Shown piece after piece: positions 31,935 to 44,254 of a stretch of DNA of 64,000 nucleotides. This stretch comes from Serripes groenlandicus (taxonomy: Eukaryota > Mollusca > Bivalvia > Cardiida > Cardiidae): positions 24,632,174 through 24,696,173 of the forward strand of contig JASEVX010000011.1 of assembly GCA_031761405.1 (NCBI GenBank), written 5' to 3'. The notes below the pieces were generated by a model, which had not been told where the DNA came from, ran no database searches, and saw nothing but the letters and a program-made list of their open reading frames with translations. The position numbers and the translations under genes are program-made. Numbering within the stretch: position 1 is the first letter of the stretch; every line of letters begins with the position of its first letter.

Positions 31935-32780
31935 GCCTGCTTACAGGTGTCTTAACTCGTCTGTATCAGGGAAGAGGGTATCAAACAATCTTTCTCTTAT
32001 AAACAATAATTAATCGGATTTCTTTTCGTTTTGGGAATGTTGATCTGGAAATCGTTGTTATGAAACATTGTGTTGATAGCAACCACTCCTTTCCCCACAA
32101 TTTGATCTCTTTTAAATGTGTATCACGGCGGAAACCGCATCAAATATACCTCATGTGGTTTTACTTTTAAAAGACCTTAACCATCCACACTTACAGAAAA
32201 CTCTAAACGCAATGTCGAAAGATGACTTTTGTCACAATGTTTTATTTTTTTCAATTAAGTACATGTTCATTTTAAAGACAGTTCTAAAATTGTATTTATG
32301 TTTTCAGAGTTGTTTGTTGTACATGTTTTACATATGATTACGTGTTATGTTTCGAAAATGGGACCTTGTTCAAAAAGTAATGCAATGTCCCCTGTGGCAA
32401 TAAACGAATGATTATGTTTTTCTTTGCTTTTTAATTAATGGCAAATAATTATTATTTATATATATTAAAACAAACAATATTACAATGGAAAGGCAGTGGT
32501 ACTTGTGGATAAAATACAGACTACATATTCATGATTCCCTTTCTGGCAAAAGTTTCTTCATACCACGAGTACACGACACTTTATATTCTCTCCTTTGTAA
32601 ACTAGCAGTGACGAAAACGGACTGGGGCGTGTGTCGGGCAAAGGGATTGTTATCTGATAAAATAGAATGGATGATAATTAATTTAATGTTATTTCAATTA
32701 AGATCCGCGAAACAATGGATTACGTCAACGAATTTCTTTATGTCACACAGGGGGCACTCTCACTGACTTAGTCCGTTTAA
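31935..32780. other. No gene recognised
   Basis: Two ORFs (32116-32337 and 32485-32766, plus) lack known domains. The second encodes 93 residues (MERQWYLWIKYRLHIHDSLS...) with no splice or promoter evidence. It is left unassigned. Confidence 0.45.
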
Positions 32781-33064
32781 CCATTTGCCACATATAGATC
32801 TATTTTGATTCATCTGCAGCAAACGACAAATTACTTAACCATTTCCCACTTATAGACGCATTTTGATGCATCTGCAGTAGATGACTTTTAAAAACATTGT
32901 GGCAAAAGAAGAAATTGCTCAAAACGAGCAATTTCTGCTTTTTCCACAATGTTTTCAACTCATTTTAATAGTTAAACTTTGATTTATTGAGATTTTTCAT
33001 GTTATTGTCATTAAGTTTTGAAAGTCGTCTGCTGCAGTATTGTTGTATATGGGAAAAGGGTTAA
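32780..33064. mobile_element. TTAA MITE (32835-33064) preceded by a fragment of another
   Basis: The complete copy runs TTAACCATTTCCCACTTAT to ATGGGAAAAGGGTTAA with core ATTGCTCAAAACGAGCAAT. The fragment at 32780 holds only a left end. Confidence 0.82.
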
Positions 33065-33388
33065 AAACAATGTTTTCAACTCTATCCAATAACTATACCT
33101 ACAGTAATAGAAATTGTTCGTGTTTTTGCACAGCTGTTCATGACATCTGCTACAGAATTGCTGGAAGAGGGAAAGGGGTTACCATTTTCCAACATATAGA
33201 CACATTTCAAATCATCTGCAGCATGCGACCTTTGACACATTTTATTTGATGAGAATATATACATTTGCTACAGTGTATTCAATTTGATTCAATGATCATA
33301 TTTTCATTTGCAGATCCTTTTCACATTTTTGGTTTTATGTTTTTAAAGTCGTCTGTTGTTTCTGTAATGTATGTGGGAAAGGGTTCAC
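33064..33388. mobile_element. Decayed TTAA MITE remnants
   Basis: Two damaged arms (GACATCTGCTACAGAATTGC near 33140, ATGTGGGAAAGGGTTC near 33370) with left-end text near 33180. Confidence 0.55.
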
Positions 33389-33619
33389 TAACCACATGGC
33401 AGATATGATGTTTTGTCGGTCACTTGAAAATAAAGCATTGAGTGAAAAATGAAACATTCATTGGAATAGTTCAAGTGTAGTTTTGATGCGGTGCTTGACA
33501 AGCTTGAGCGTTGTGAGAAAATGACAAATGAGTAGGGTTTGTAGTAATTAATCTATATACAGTCCATAGACCTTTATTCTATATTGTAGTAGATATTCGA
33601 AAGAGACCAAATTGTAAGA

Positions 33620-33910
33620 TTGATTGATTGAAAGGGGTTTAACGCCGTTTTTAACAATTTCTGAGTTATATCACGGCGGCCATTTCACCTACTCATGCAG
33701 TTCCTGGGTTTCTCACACCAGTACTCCACACAACAATCTTCCCAAGAAACTTGCTGCTTTTCCACATAGACTTAGCTCATTGGTGGAAGACAAATGACGC
33801 ATGTCGCAATGACTTTTGTCAAACGTCGGAAAGAAAGTTGGCCAAGTCGGGATTCGAACTCACAATCCCTGGATTGACAGCCCGCGTCTCTACCGACTGA
33901 GCTACTGACC
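33620..33910 (-). mobile_element. tRNA-derived SINE, full length
   Basis: From the head at about 33908 (AGCTCAGTCGGTAGAGACGC, B box GTGAGTTCGAATCCC) to AACGGCGTTAAACC and a short CAAT tail at 33620. Confidence 0.87.
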
Positions 33911-33954
33911 AAATTGTAAGAATGTTTGTGATAATCTAAACCCTTTCCCACATA

Positions 33955-34250
33955 AATCAAATATGCGTCAGGCCTTTCAGCTGGTTTAATATAACTAATC
34001 GAGTTCCAGACGACTGTTTGCCACACTTATTGGCATTTCGTGATTGCGCGAGACATCTTGTGATTGGAGTTGGCGAAAGTTGGATTGTTTCGTTCCTATA
34101 CCAATCCCGACCTCTTTGTCGTAGAACCTGAACATGTATACATGCTTTTTGATGATTGTAGAACAATACTCTTCCTTTAAGCGGATATCGAGCACGCTTT
34201 ATAACTTGTGATTGGTGTTGGAGCAAGTTCGAAAGTGGATTAAATCTCAT
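33955..34250. repeat. Stray copy of an array segment
   Basis: GCGTCAGGCCTTTCAGCTGG, GAGTTCCAGACGACTGTTTG, GATTGCGCGAGACATC and AAGCGGATATCGAGCACGC match segments at 37430, 40405 and 45004 of the 37-49 kb array. Confidence 0.85.
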
Positions 34251-34692
34251 AATAGTATCAATAGATGTTTTAATATGATGTATATGTTCATATTAAACTA
34301 CATGCAATTTCTGTTATATATGTATGGATGTTTTCATTTGACTATGCGATTATATATGCATAATTTCAATTAATATCTCCCCTCTATTCTGTTCTGTCCA
34401 CACTTTTACAAGAGAAACGCAATGTCAAATCTTCGAGAAGAAATGTGTGATAATTCTCCGAAGTGATACATGATCCGATATTTGATATAACACATGATAG
34501 GAAAGGCGATAGACCGAAATACGTGTGTCTTTCACACGTTATGGGTGCACTGATCTTCCCTATCGTCATGATCTTTACACCTTTTTAAAGAATGGCATGC
34601 GAAGATCGATAACTGATAGACGTATCGATTCCAATTTATTGATAACTGTCTGATTGGGTATTGTGATAGTAATAATTGATACCCGATCTTCT
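34251..34692. other. No gene seen
   Basis: AT-rich unique sequence between an array fragment and a MITE. Confidence 0.55.
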
Positions 34693-34923
34693 TTAACCTT
34701 TTCCTCTCATATAGACGCTTTCTGACGTCTCTGCAGCAGACGGCTTTTTAAAATCATAGTGACAATTGAAGAAATTGCTCAAAACGAACAATTTCTTCTT
34801 TTGCCACAATGTTTTCCACTTTTAGTCATAGGTTATCCATTCAATTAAAGAGATTTTCTATGTTTTGACCAAATATGATCAAAGTCGTCTGCTGCAGAAT
34901 TGTCATATGAGGGAAAGGGTTAA
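34693..34923. mobile_element. TTAA MITE
   Basis: TTAACCTTTTCCTCTCAT to ATGAGGGAAAGGGTTAA; core ATTGCTCAAAACGAACAAT has one stem mismatch. Confidence 0.87.
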
Positions 34924-35061
34924 CAGAATACCTGGCCGTTATGAATTCGATTATTACAGTAGTATCACAGATATGAAGCACCTTAGCCACGCCAACCGAA
35001 AACCGATCTTGTTGCATATGCGAACAGTCAGCCGAGTCCGTGAACATGACAATGGTTGGTC

Positions 35062-35268
35062 GATTGATTGATAAGTTTTTTACACCACTTTCAACTATGT
35101 TTCAGTTATATCACAGCGCTTCCTGGATAAGTTACCTGTACTACAGATAAATTTATTCTTAAACCAGCCAGCATTTTTACAGTATTTTGTATGACCCGGC
35201 CGGGGATCGAACCCGCGACCTCCCGCACTCGGGGCAGACGCTCTCCCACTACACCAAGGAGGCGGTCG
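35062..35268 (-). mobile_element. tRNA-derived SINE, full length
   Basis: The head on minus GTAGTGGGAGAGCGTCTGCC and B box GCGGGTTCGATCCCCGG. The tail is three CAAT units at 35062. Confidence 0.85.
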
Positions 35269-35269
35269 A

Positions 35270-35350
35270 TGCCAGGAAGCAGACATCGAGCGTGATTAAT
35301 CTAAGCCAAAGGCTTGTTTCGAAATCGATGTAAAATAAATAAGTTTAATC
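35270..35350 (+). mobile_element. SINE 3' tail fragment
   Basis: AGCAGACATCGAGCGTGATT to AAATAAATAAGTTTAATC matches the 3' end of the element at 12226. Confidence 0.7.
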
Positions 35351-35519
35351 TAAACAATAAACATGAAATATACACAAAATCGAATGGATATCATTCAAAA
35401 AAAATAAACAGGGCTTTTTAAAAAGAAAAATGCATATTATTAATAATATTTTTTTTTTTTTATGGAAACGTTTCACTAGACATCCTTGGTGTTATAGGAA
35501 AATAATAAATATGCAGTTG

Positions 35520-35752
35520 TTAACCCTTTCCCTCATATAGACGCTTTCTGACGACTCTGCAGCAGACGGCTTTTTGAAAACATGGTGACAAAAGAAGAAA
35601 TTGCACAAAACGTGCAATTTCTCCTTTTGCCACAATGTTTTCCACTTTTTGTCATAGGTTATCCATTCAATTATGGAGATTTTCTATGTTTTGACAAAAT
35701 ACGTTGAAAGTCGTCTGCTGCAGAATTGTCGTACTATGAGGGAAAGGGTTAA
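35520..35752. mobile_element. TTAA MITE
   Basis: TTAACCCTTTCCCTCAT to ATGAGGGAAAGGGTTAA; core ATTGCACAAAACGTGCAAT. Confidence 0.9.
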
Positions 35753-36141
35753 ACAAACGTCTCATTATATCTAAAAATCACACACTACTGTTTTACAACA
35801 TAAATCATATGCTGTGGTTTGATCTGCTTTCACTTTTCCCAATGTCTTCGAAACGTTTAAAACTTGAGGATGAGTGGGTGGGTGGGGGTTTATCAATTTG
35901 GGTGTTTTCCTGGTGTTTCATCTTTTGTTCCTCTTTTTTTTTGTGAGAATCAGTATTGACGTAATGCCCTTACACATGCATACTATTGGTTTACATGCAT
36001 AACCCACTTACTTCCCATATATCTTAAGATAAGGTCATAGCATGCGAACCAATGAACGCTGTTAACAAATAATAGACTACTTGCGTGTTCACGCTAATAT
36101 TGATGTACGTGCATGTTTTAGTAAACGACTAGAACGTATGA

Positions 36142-37410
36142 TAAACCCTTTCCCTTATGCAGATGTATTTCGACGCTTTGCAGAAAGAGTATTTTTAAAA
36201 AACATTGTAGCAACAATGAGACATCATTATTATGATCAATTCCTATCGGTTTCTGGAATTCAAACGTTTTAAAACATTGTAGCAAAAATGAGAAATCATT
36301 ATGAATCATTCCTCTCGGTTTCTGGAATTCACACTTTTAAAAAAACATTGTAACAAGGATGAATTATCATGTTGAGCCATTCCTCTCGGATTCTGGAATT
36401 CACACTTTTAAAAAACATTGTAACAAGGATGATAAATCATTATGAGGCAATCCTCTCGGTTTCTGGAATTCACACTTTTAAAAAACATTGTAACAAGGAT
36501 GAGAAATCATTATGAGGCAATCCTCTCGGTTTCTGGAATTCACACTTTAAAAAAACCATTGTAACAAGGATGAGTTATCATGTTGAGCCATTCCTCTCGG
36601 TTTCTGGAATTCACACTTTTAAAAACATTGTAACAAGGATGAGTTATCATGTTGAGCCATTCCTCTCGGTTTCTGGAATTCACACTCTAAAAAACATTGT
36701 AGCAAAAATGATACATCAATTTGGATTAGGAAGAGTGTTGTACACACACACGGCGTCAGGCATTTCAGCTGGTTTTATATAACTAATCGAATTCAAACTT
36801 TTTAAAACATTGGAGAACAAATGAGACATCATTATGAGACATTCTTCTCGGTTTCTGGATTTCAAACTTTAAAAAACATTGTAACAAGGATGAGTTATCA
36901 TGTTGAGCCATTCCTCTCAGTTTCTGGAATTCACACTTTTAAAAAACATTGTAGCAAAAATGAAACATCATTATGATGCATTCCTCTCGATATTTGGAAT
37001 TCAAACTTTTAAAACATTGTAGCAAAAATGAAACATCATTATGAGCCTTTCCTCTCGGTTTCTGGAATTTAAACTTTTTAAAAGCCTTGGATTAGGAAGA
37101 GTGTTGTACACACACAAACGGCGTCAGGCCTTTCAGCTGGTTTTATATAACTAATTGATTTTTGGAATTCAAACTTTTTAAAACATTGGAGAAAAAATGA
37201 GACATCATTATGAGACATTCTTCTAGGTTTCTGGAATTGAAACTTTAGAAAACACTAAGCAAGAATGAGACATCATTATGAGCCATTCCTCTCGGTTTTT
37301 GGAATTCACACTTTTAAAAAACATTGTAGCAAAAATGATACATCAATTTGAGCCATTCCTCTCGGTTTCTGGAATTCAAACTTTAAAAAAAACCTTTGGA
37401 TTAGGAAGAG
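36142..37410. repeat. 70-bp satellite, about 15 units, MITE-seeded
   Basis: Units of the form TTTCTGGAATTCAMACTTTT / AAAAAACATTGTARCAA / AATGAGACATCATTATGAGC / CATTCCTCTCGG repeat at 70-bp intervals (36250, 36319, 36390, 36460, 36530, 36600, 36669...). The array starts within MITE-like AAACCCTTTCCCTTATGCAG. Short array-segment inserts interrupt it at about 36750 and 37110. Confidence 0.9.
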
Positions 37411-37691
37411 TGTTGGACAAACAAAATGGCGTCAGGCCTTTCAGCTGGTTTTATATAACTAATCGAGTACCAGACGACTGTCTGGACACACGTATTGTCA
37501 TTTCGTGATTGCGCGAGACATCGTGTGATTGGGTGTTTGCGAAATTTGGATTGTTCCGTTCCTACATTAATCCCGACCCCTTGTCGTAGAACCTGAAACG
37601 GTATACATTAACATGCTATTTGATGATTGTAGAAATATAAGTCGTGGCGATGAACGGTACAGATTCCCAATTGGGCTTGTTTACGTGAGCC

Positions 37692-37865
37692 CTAGCCAGC
37701 CCGTCCAAAGACAATACAGAATTTAAACCATGTACTTGAACTCTGGCCTAGCCTGCCCGTCCAAGGACAATACCGAATTTAAACCATGTACTTGAACTCT
37801 GGCATAGCCTGCCCGTCCAAGGACAATACCGAATTTAAACCATGTACTTGATCTCTGGTATTCCA
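37692..37865. repeat. Three tandem 58-bp repeats
   Basis: GCCCGTCCAA(A/G)GACAATAC, ATTTAAACCATGTACTTG and TCTGGC repeat about every 58 bp. One unit each is found at 40911 and 45535. Confidence 0.85.
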
Positions 37866-40031
37866 CACATGCACCTTTAAAGAGGACTTTAATACATATA
37901 AGCCAAAATAATCGAAAAACACCATAATGGATTTTCTTTTTTTTGAGAACGCTTGGGGAAAAAGAGGAAATTTCTCATGATGAGCAATATGGTTGTAGGA
38001 CGATTTGGCCAACGGATGTTTTGGCCCTGATGTTTCATCCTAGGACCTTTTGGCCAAGGACTTTTTGGCCAGCCATTCTTATCAAATAGGATACCGAGCA
38101 ATATAGCTCCAATTTTGCAACAATGCTTTTAACTCTATTCAATTGTGGATCTTTCACTTAAATACATTTGATGTACATGTAGATGCTGCAGATTGTTAGT
38201 GGGAAAGAGCTAAATGATGCTGACACGGAGATGTAATGAAACATTGTAACCAAGAGAACAAAAGCGACGGCAGACATTTCAGGTGGTTTTATGTAACTAA
38301 TCCCGAGTACCAGACGGTCGTTTGCCAAATTGGTTGACTTTATTATGATTACCATGATCTTATAGTGATTGGTGATAGAAACGGACCAAAGGTTCTGCTT
38401 AAATTTTTTCAGGCCAGAATTCCCTAAAGGTAGAATCGTCCATGTTCGAAATCGGACGATCTAATTATTTGTGGAATAAGAGTTAAAATATATTGCAATT
38501 TGCCATTGGTGCCGAACAAGTAAAGCTGGTATTAAGCTCGCGTTCTTTAAGAATTATTGTTTCGCCATTCGTCAAACATATGGACTGCGCCAGGCGACTA
38601 AGGGTCTTAACGCCTGTATAAATTCGGGCTTTGCAAGCGCAATGTATCACCAGAAGCTTTCTTCTATCCGTCCTCATGTACTTAAGCCATGTAGCAAATT
38701 TCGGCCGATAAATCCAACTAATTACCACAGACCTTTGATTGATGCCAAACAGGTTATGCAATAAGACCACGTTTTGCGTGTCGTGTCCCGTGTATCATTC
38801 GGTAAGCAGCTGCATGTCATTCCGATTTATCACGTTCATATATTACATGTCTAGATGATTTACAAAACATATTGTATTAGTATTATTGGGTATCATTGAA
38901 CGTCATGTCCCTCCATCTCCTGGCTTGCTATGATTGTTCGACAATAGACCCGACGACAGACCATTCAGGCGGTTTTGTATAACTAATCTAGTGCCAGACG
39001 GACGTTTGACAAACTGGTTGACATTGTTTTATTGCCAAAGACTTCTTGTTGGTGGTGTTGGCGCACGTACAACGTTTATATATTAAAATAGACTGTTCTA
39101 TGTTCGAAATCGGGCGACCCCATCTTTCGTTGAATATGAGTTATGATATATACATTCGGGCTTTGCCAGCGCACAGTACCACCAGAAACTATCTTCTGTC
39201 TGTCTTCATTTACTAAAGCCATGTAGTAAAATTCTAACGAAAAACCGAACTGATTACCATAGACCTTTGATTGATGCAAAAAAGGATATGAAATTGGACA
39301 ACGTTTTGCCCGTCGCGTCCAGAGTACCTACCATTCGGTTAGCAGCTGAACGCCATTCTGATTTATCACGTTCATATATTATATGTCTAGATGATTTACA
39401 AAAATAATATTGTTTTAGCTTTTATTTCGTATCAAATACCAACCTAGTCCACCATCTCCTGGATTGCGACGATTGTTGGTCAATCGACCCGGCGACGGAC
39501 CGTTCAGGCGGTTTTGTATAGCTACTCTTGTGCCAGACTGTCGTTTGACAAACTGGTTGACATTCTATAAGAGCCAGTGACTTCTTATTAGTGGTGTTGG
39601 CGCACGTAAGATTGGTACGTTCCTATAATTAATCTAGACCCTTTGTTATACAGTCTAAAGTTCGTGTCGTTTGGCTCTTTGTAATTGTCACGAACTACTT
39701 TGGATTGGTGTCGGGTTGAATTGGACTAATCTAGTTCTTAGGGAAGGCTTGTGTTTTGATGATTGTAGAACAATACTTCTGCCTCAAGTTCATATGAAGC
39801 ACGCGTAATATATATTTCCTACATCATTGTTATGATAAATGTTCCATTCTTCTACTGTTTGTCATTAGATATGATGTTTTTTGTTAAAACTAAGATCGAT
39901 CGATCGTCATAGCTAATACAATTAAAATAACCTTTTTTTTAAGTGGTGAGTAACATTTTCATTGTTTTTACTAACATGAATAAACCCAAGAACACTAGTG
40001 CATCAAAATGAAACGTATTAATAAAGTTTAG

Positions 40032-40103
40032 TTCTGATGCCGGGAATCGAACTAAGGCCGACTGGGTGAAAACCAGGAATCCTAACCACTAAACCACATC
40101 GGA
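40032..40103 (-). pseudogene. Degenerate tRNA-Glu(TTC)
   Basis: The TTC anticodon arm is kept, but the T stem 5' strand reads CTTAG against CCCGG, the acceptor has a mismatch (CATCAGA), and no close T4 terminator is seen. It is probably a pseudogene at the end of the first array unit. Confidence 0.75.
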
Positions 40104-40184
40104 TTTCTGTAAGATATCATAAATAGTATGCATCATTGATATTATCGACCTTATATTACTCATTACATTGATTATGCATTATGC

Positions 40185-40385
40185 ATTATTATGAGGCATT
40201 CCTGTCGGTTTCTGGCACTCAAACTTTAATAAATATTGTAGCAAAAATGAGGCATTATTATGAGACATTCCTGTCGGTTTCTGGAATTCAAACTTTTAAA
40301 AAACATTGTAGCAAACATTAGGCATTATTATGAGCCATTCCTCTCGGTTTCTGGAATTCAAACTTTTAGAAACAATGGATTAGGA
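40185..40385. repeat. Three units of the 70-bp satellite
   Basis: Satellite units with GGTTTCTGG...CAAACTTTTA precede the GCGTCAGGCCTTTCAACTGG block, as at 37.4 kb. Confidence 0.87.
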
Positions 40386-42423
40386 AAAGTGTTGGACAAA
40401 CAAAATGGCGTCAGGCCTTTCAACTGGTTTTATATAACTAATCGAGTACCAGACGACTGTTTGCCACACGTATTCGCATTTCGTGATTGCGCGAGACATC
40501 ATGTGATTGGGTGTTTACGAAAGTTGGATTGTTCCGTTCCTACATTAATCAGGACCCCTTGTCATAGAACCTGAAACGGTATACATGTACATGCTTTTTG
40601 ATGATTGTAGAACAATACGCTACATTTAAGCGGATATCCAGCACGCTTTATAACTTGTGATTGGTGTTGAAGTTGGATTAAATATCATATACTGCAATAT
40701 AGACCGACTGTTTTCAGTTGATTAATTGAAAAACAAAACAAAACAAACAAAAAATAGCTTACACGAAGCACACGTCAGACAAAACAACGATGCCCGCTTT
40801 TAATGAATTAATTTATTTATTCATATTTTTGGTATGTACACAACAATTATTAAGTAGAAATATAAAGCGTGGCGATGAATGGTACAGCTTCCAATTGGAC
40901 TTGTTCACGTGAGCCCTAGCCCGTCCGTCCAAAGACAATACAGAATTTAAACCATGTACTTGAACTCTGGTATTCCGCGCATGCACCTTTAAACGACTTT
41001 TGAAAACATTGCTCCAAGAACACTTTAATACATGTAAGCCAAAATAATCCAAAATAGCTTTGAAGGAAATACATTTTTATTGATAACACATTGTGGAGAA
41101 AGGGGCAATTTCTCATGATGAGCAATAGCCCCCATTTTGCAACAATGCTTTTAACTCTATTCAATTGTAGATCTTTCACTTAAATTAATTTTATGTATAT
41201 GTAGATGCTGCAGAATGTTAGTGGGAAAGAGCTAAATGATGCTGACACGGAGATCTAATAAAAACATTGAAACCAAGAAAACAAAAGCGACGGCAGACAT
41301 TTCAGGTGGTTTTATGTAACTTATCCCGAGGACCAGACGGCCGTTTGCCAAATTGGTTGACTTTATTATGATTACCATGATCTTATAGTGATTGGTGATA
41401 GAAACGGACCAAAGGTTCTGCTTAATTTTTTTCAGCCCAGAATTCCCTAAAGGTAGAATCTTCCATGTTCGAAATCGGACGATCTAATTATTTGTGGAAT
41501 AAGAGTTAAAATATATTGCAATTTGCCATTGGTGCCGAACAAGTAAAGCTGGTATTAAGCTCGCGTTCTTTAAGAATCATTGTTTTGCCATTGGTCAAAC
41601 ATATGAACATCGCCAGGCGACTAAGGGTCTTAACGCCTGTATAAATTCGGGCTTTGCAAGCGCAATGTATCACCAGAAGCTTTCTTCTATCCGTCCTCAT
41701 GTACTTAAGCCATGTAGTAAATTTCGGACGATAAACCCAACTAATTACCACAGACCTTTGATTGATGCCAAACAGGATTGCAATAAGACCACGTTTTGCG
41801 TGTCGTGTCCCGTGTACCATTCGGTAAGCAGCTGCATGTCATTCCGATTTATCACGTTCATATATTACATGTCTAGATGCTTTACAAAACATATTGTATT
41901 AGTATTATTGGGTATCATTGAACGTCATGTCTCTCCATCTCCTGGCTTGTTATGATTGTTCGAGAATAGACTCGGCGACGGACCATTCAGGCGGATTTGT
42001 ATAACTAATCCAGTGCCAGACGGTCCTTTGATAAACTGGTTGACATTTTATTATTTTCAGAGACTTCTTGTTGGTAGTGTTGGCGCAAGTAAGATTGGTA
42101 TGTTCCTATCATTAATCCAGACCCTTTGTTATACAGTCTAAATGTTGGGTCGTTTGGTTCTTTGTAATTGTCACGAACTTCTTGAGACTATTGTCGGGTT
42201 GAATTGGACTAATCTAGTTCTACCTTTAATCCAGACCATTGTTTAAAGTCTTAGAGAAGGTTTGTGTTTTGGTGATTGCGAACAATACTCTATATTAAGT
42301 GGGGAGGAACATACTCATTGCAGTAAAATGAAAAGCATTAATAAAATTAAGTTCCGATGCCGGGAATCGAACCCGGGCCGCCTGGGTGAAAACCAGGAAT
42401 CCTAACCACTAGACCACATCGGA
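40386..42423. repeat. Higher-order array, unit B (ends with intact tRNA-Glu)
   Basis: Same block order as unit A, each block once: 40405, 40911, 41235, 41470, 41990, then tRNA-Glu at 42352-42423. Confidence 0.82.
42352..42423 (-). tRNA. tRNA-Glu(TTC)
   Basis: This is the complete 72-nt cloverleaf: acceptor TCCGATG/CATCGGA, anticodon stem CCTGG/CCAGG with loop TTTTCAC, T arm CCGGG-TTCGATT-CCCGG and discriminator A. A T4 run lies six bases downstream. It ends one of the repeat units in the 37-49 kb array. Confidence 0.95.
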
Positions 42424-42540
42424 TATCTGAGCGGCTATCATAAATTGTATTGGTGGTTAAGATTATTGATGTTATATTACACATTTAAATGACAAATGAA
42501 ATTATTGGAAAATTACAAATGTGAATATACCCGTATGAGT

Positions 42541-42541
<1 letters not shown>

Positions 42542-42604
<63 letters not shown>
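42542..42604. repeat. (AC)n microsatellite
   Basis: About 31 AC units lie between array units B and C. Confidence 0.97.
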
Positions 42605-42607
<3 letters not shown>

Positions 42608-42639
42608 AATAAACTGTCGATGAGAAGTAACTGATATGC

Positions 42640-44220
42640 CAGTAAACACTTAGTATTTACCAAAATAAGCGAAGAACGCTATGACTGAAAGATTCTCTGT
42701 TAAAGAGATAAACACATTATGGCAAAAGGTGAAATTTCTCATTATGGGCAAGTTCACCCTTTTGGTAGAGTGATTGCAAGTCTATTCAATAATGGATCTT
42801 TCGCTTAAAGAAATTGTAATTCAGTTTTCACAGTATTCTGCCGCAGCTTGATTGTTAGTGGGAAAGAGCTAAATGATGCTGAAATGGAAATGTAATAAAA
42901 CATTATAATGAATACAACAAACCCGATGGTAGATCTTTCAGGTGGTTTTATGTAACTTATACCGAGTACCAGACGGCCGTTTGCATACTTGGTTGACATT
43001 TAATGATTACCAAGAAGCTATTGTGATTTATGTTGGCGCAAGTTGGAATATTACGTCCCTACCTTTAATGCAGGTCCTTTATTAGCAAGCATGTTATGTA
43101 TGTGGTTCCATGATTGACGACCAAAAAGTCTGCTTCAATTTTGCTTATCGCCGAATAACCTTAAATAGTTACTTTCATGTTCGAAATCGGGCGACTCATT
43201 TTCTCATGTAACAAGAGTTAAATATATTGGAATATTTTGATAACCAAAAGGCTAACAATGCTGATATTATTTGATACAGCTCGTTACGACTAGACTATTT
43301 CCATCTGTATCGTTTGTCCACAAAATAAATAATACTATTGGCGCTGTATTAGTTAAGCTGGTATCAAGCACGCGTTCTTTAAGGATTATTTTTATTACGT
43401 GGAATTGTTTCTTCATTGGTCAAACAAATGAACCGAGTCAGATGACTAAGGGTCTTAATGCCTGTATAAAATCGGGCTTTGCAAGCACAAAGTACCACCA
43501 GAAACCTTCTAATCGTAATCATATATTTCAAACATGTAGTCAATTTTGGACGATAAGCCAAACGGGTTTTCACAGATTTTGATTGATGCCAAAAAGGATA
43601 TGCAATAAGACCTCGTGTTGCCTGTCGTGTCTCGTGTACCATTCGGTAAGCAGCTGCATGCCATTCCGATTTATCACGTTCATATATTACATGTCTTGAT
43701 GATTTACAAAAAAGAAATATTGCTTTAGTATTATTTCGTATCATTGACCATCCAATCCCATCATCTCCTGAAATGCGACGATTGTTTGACAATAGACCCG
43801 GCGACGGACCGTTCAGGCGGTTTTGTAAAACTGCTCTAGTGCCAGACGATCGTTTGACAAACTGGTTGACATTTTATAATTGTCAGAGACTTCTTGATGG
43901 TGGTGCTGGCGCAAGTAAGATGGGTACACGCCTATCTTTAATCCAGACCTTTTGTTATCAAGTTTAAAGTGTGTGTCGTTTGGTTCTTTGTAATTGTCAC
44001 GATACTCTTTTGATTGGAGTCGGGTTGAATTGGACTAATCTAGTTCTACCTTAAATCCAGACCCTTGTTTAATAGAGAAGGCATGTGTTTTGGTGATTGC
44101 AGAACAATACTTCTGCTTCAAGTTGATATGAAGCACGCGTAATATATATTTCCTTCATCATTGTTATGACATATGTTCCCTTGTTCTACTGTTTGACATT
44201 AAAATGTTGATGATTTCTGT
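42640..44220. repeat. Higher-order array, unit C (no tRNA)
   Basis: The GATGCTGAAATGGAAATG block (42876), GTTCGAAATCGGGCGAC block (43180) and AGGCGGTTTTGTAAAAC block (43815) are present. The unit runs into satellite in place of a tRNA-Glu. Confidence 0.78.
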
Positions 44221-44254
44221 TAATCTCAAACGTCCTTATTATGTTGGATATGTT

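Larger units (their letters stand above)
37420..40103. repeat. Higher-order array, unit A (ends with tRNA-Glu relic)
   Basis: The order is: GCGTCAGGCCTTTCAGCTGG block, a 58-bp tandem repeat, GATGCTGACACGGAGATG block, GTTCGAAATCGGACGATC block (twice, near 38440 and 39090), AGGCGGTTTTGTATA block (38965, 39505), then tRNA-Glu on minus. ORFs within it are non-conserved. Confidence 0.82.

Noticed and set aside
32485..32766. 93-codon ORF as a gene
   Set aside because: No recognised domain, no splice or promoter support; may be chance. RNA-seq would decide.
38483..43792. Similar minus-strand ORFs at 38483, 41506 and 43379 (shared LSRLA, ICLTNGET, CKARIYTG)
   Set aside because: The similarity comes from the DNA-level array repeat. 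Frames are interrupted in other copies, starts differ and no domain is recognised. A codon-bias test over all copies could overturn this.
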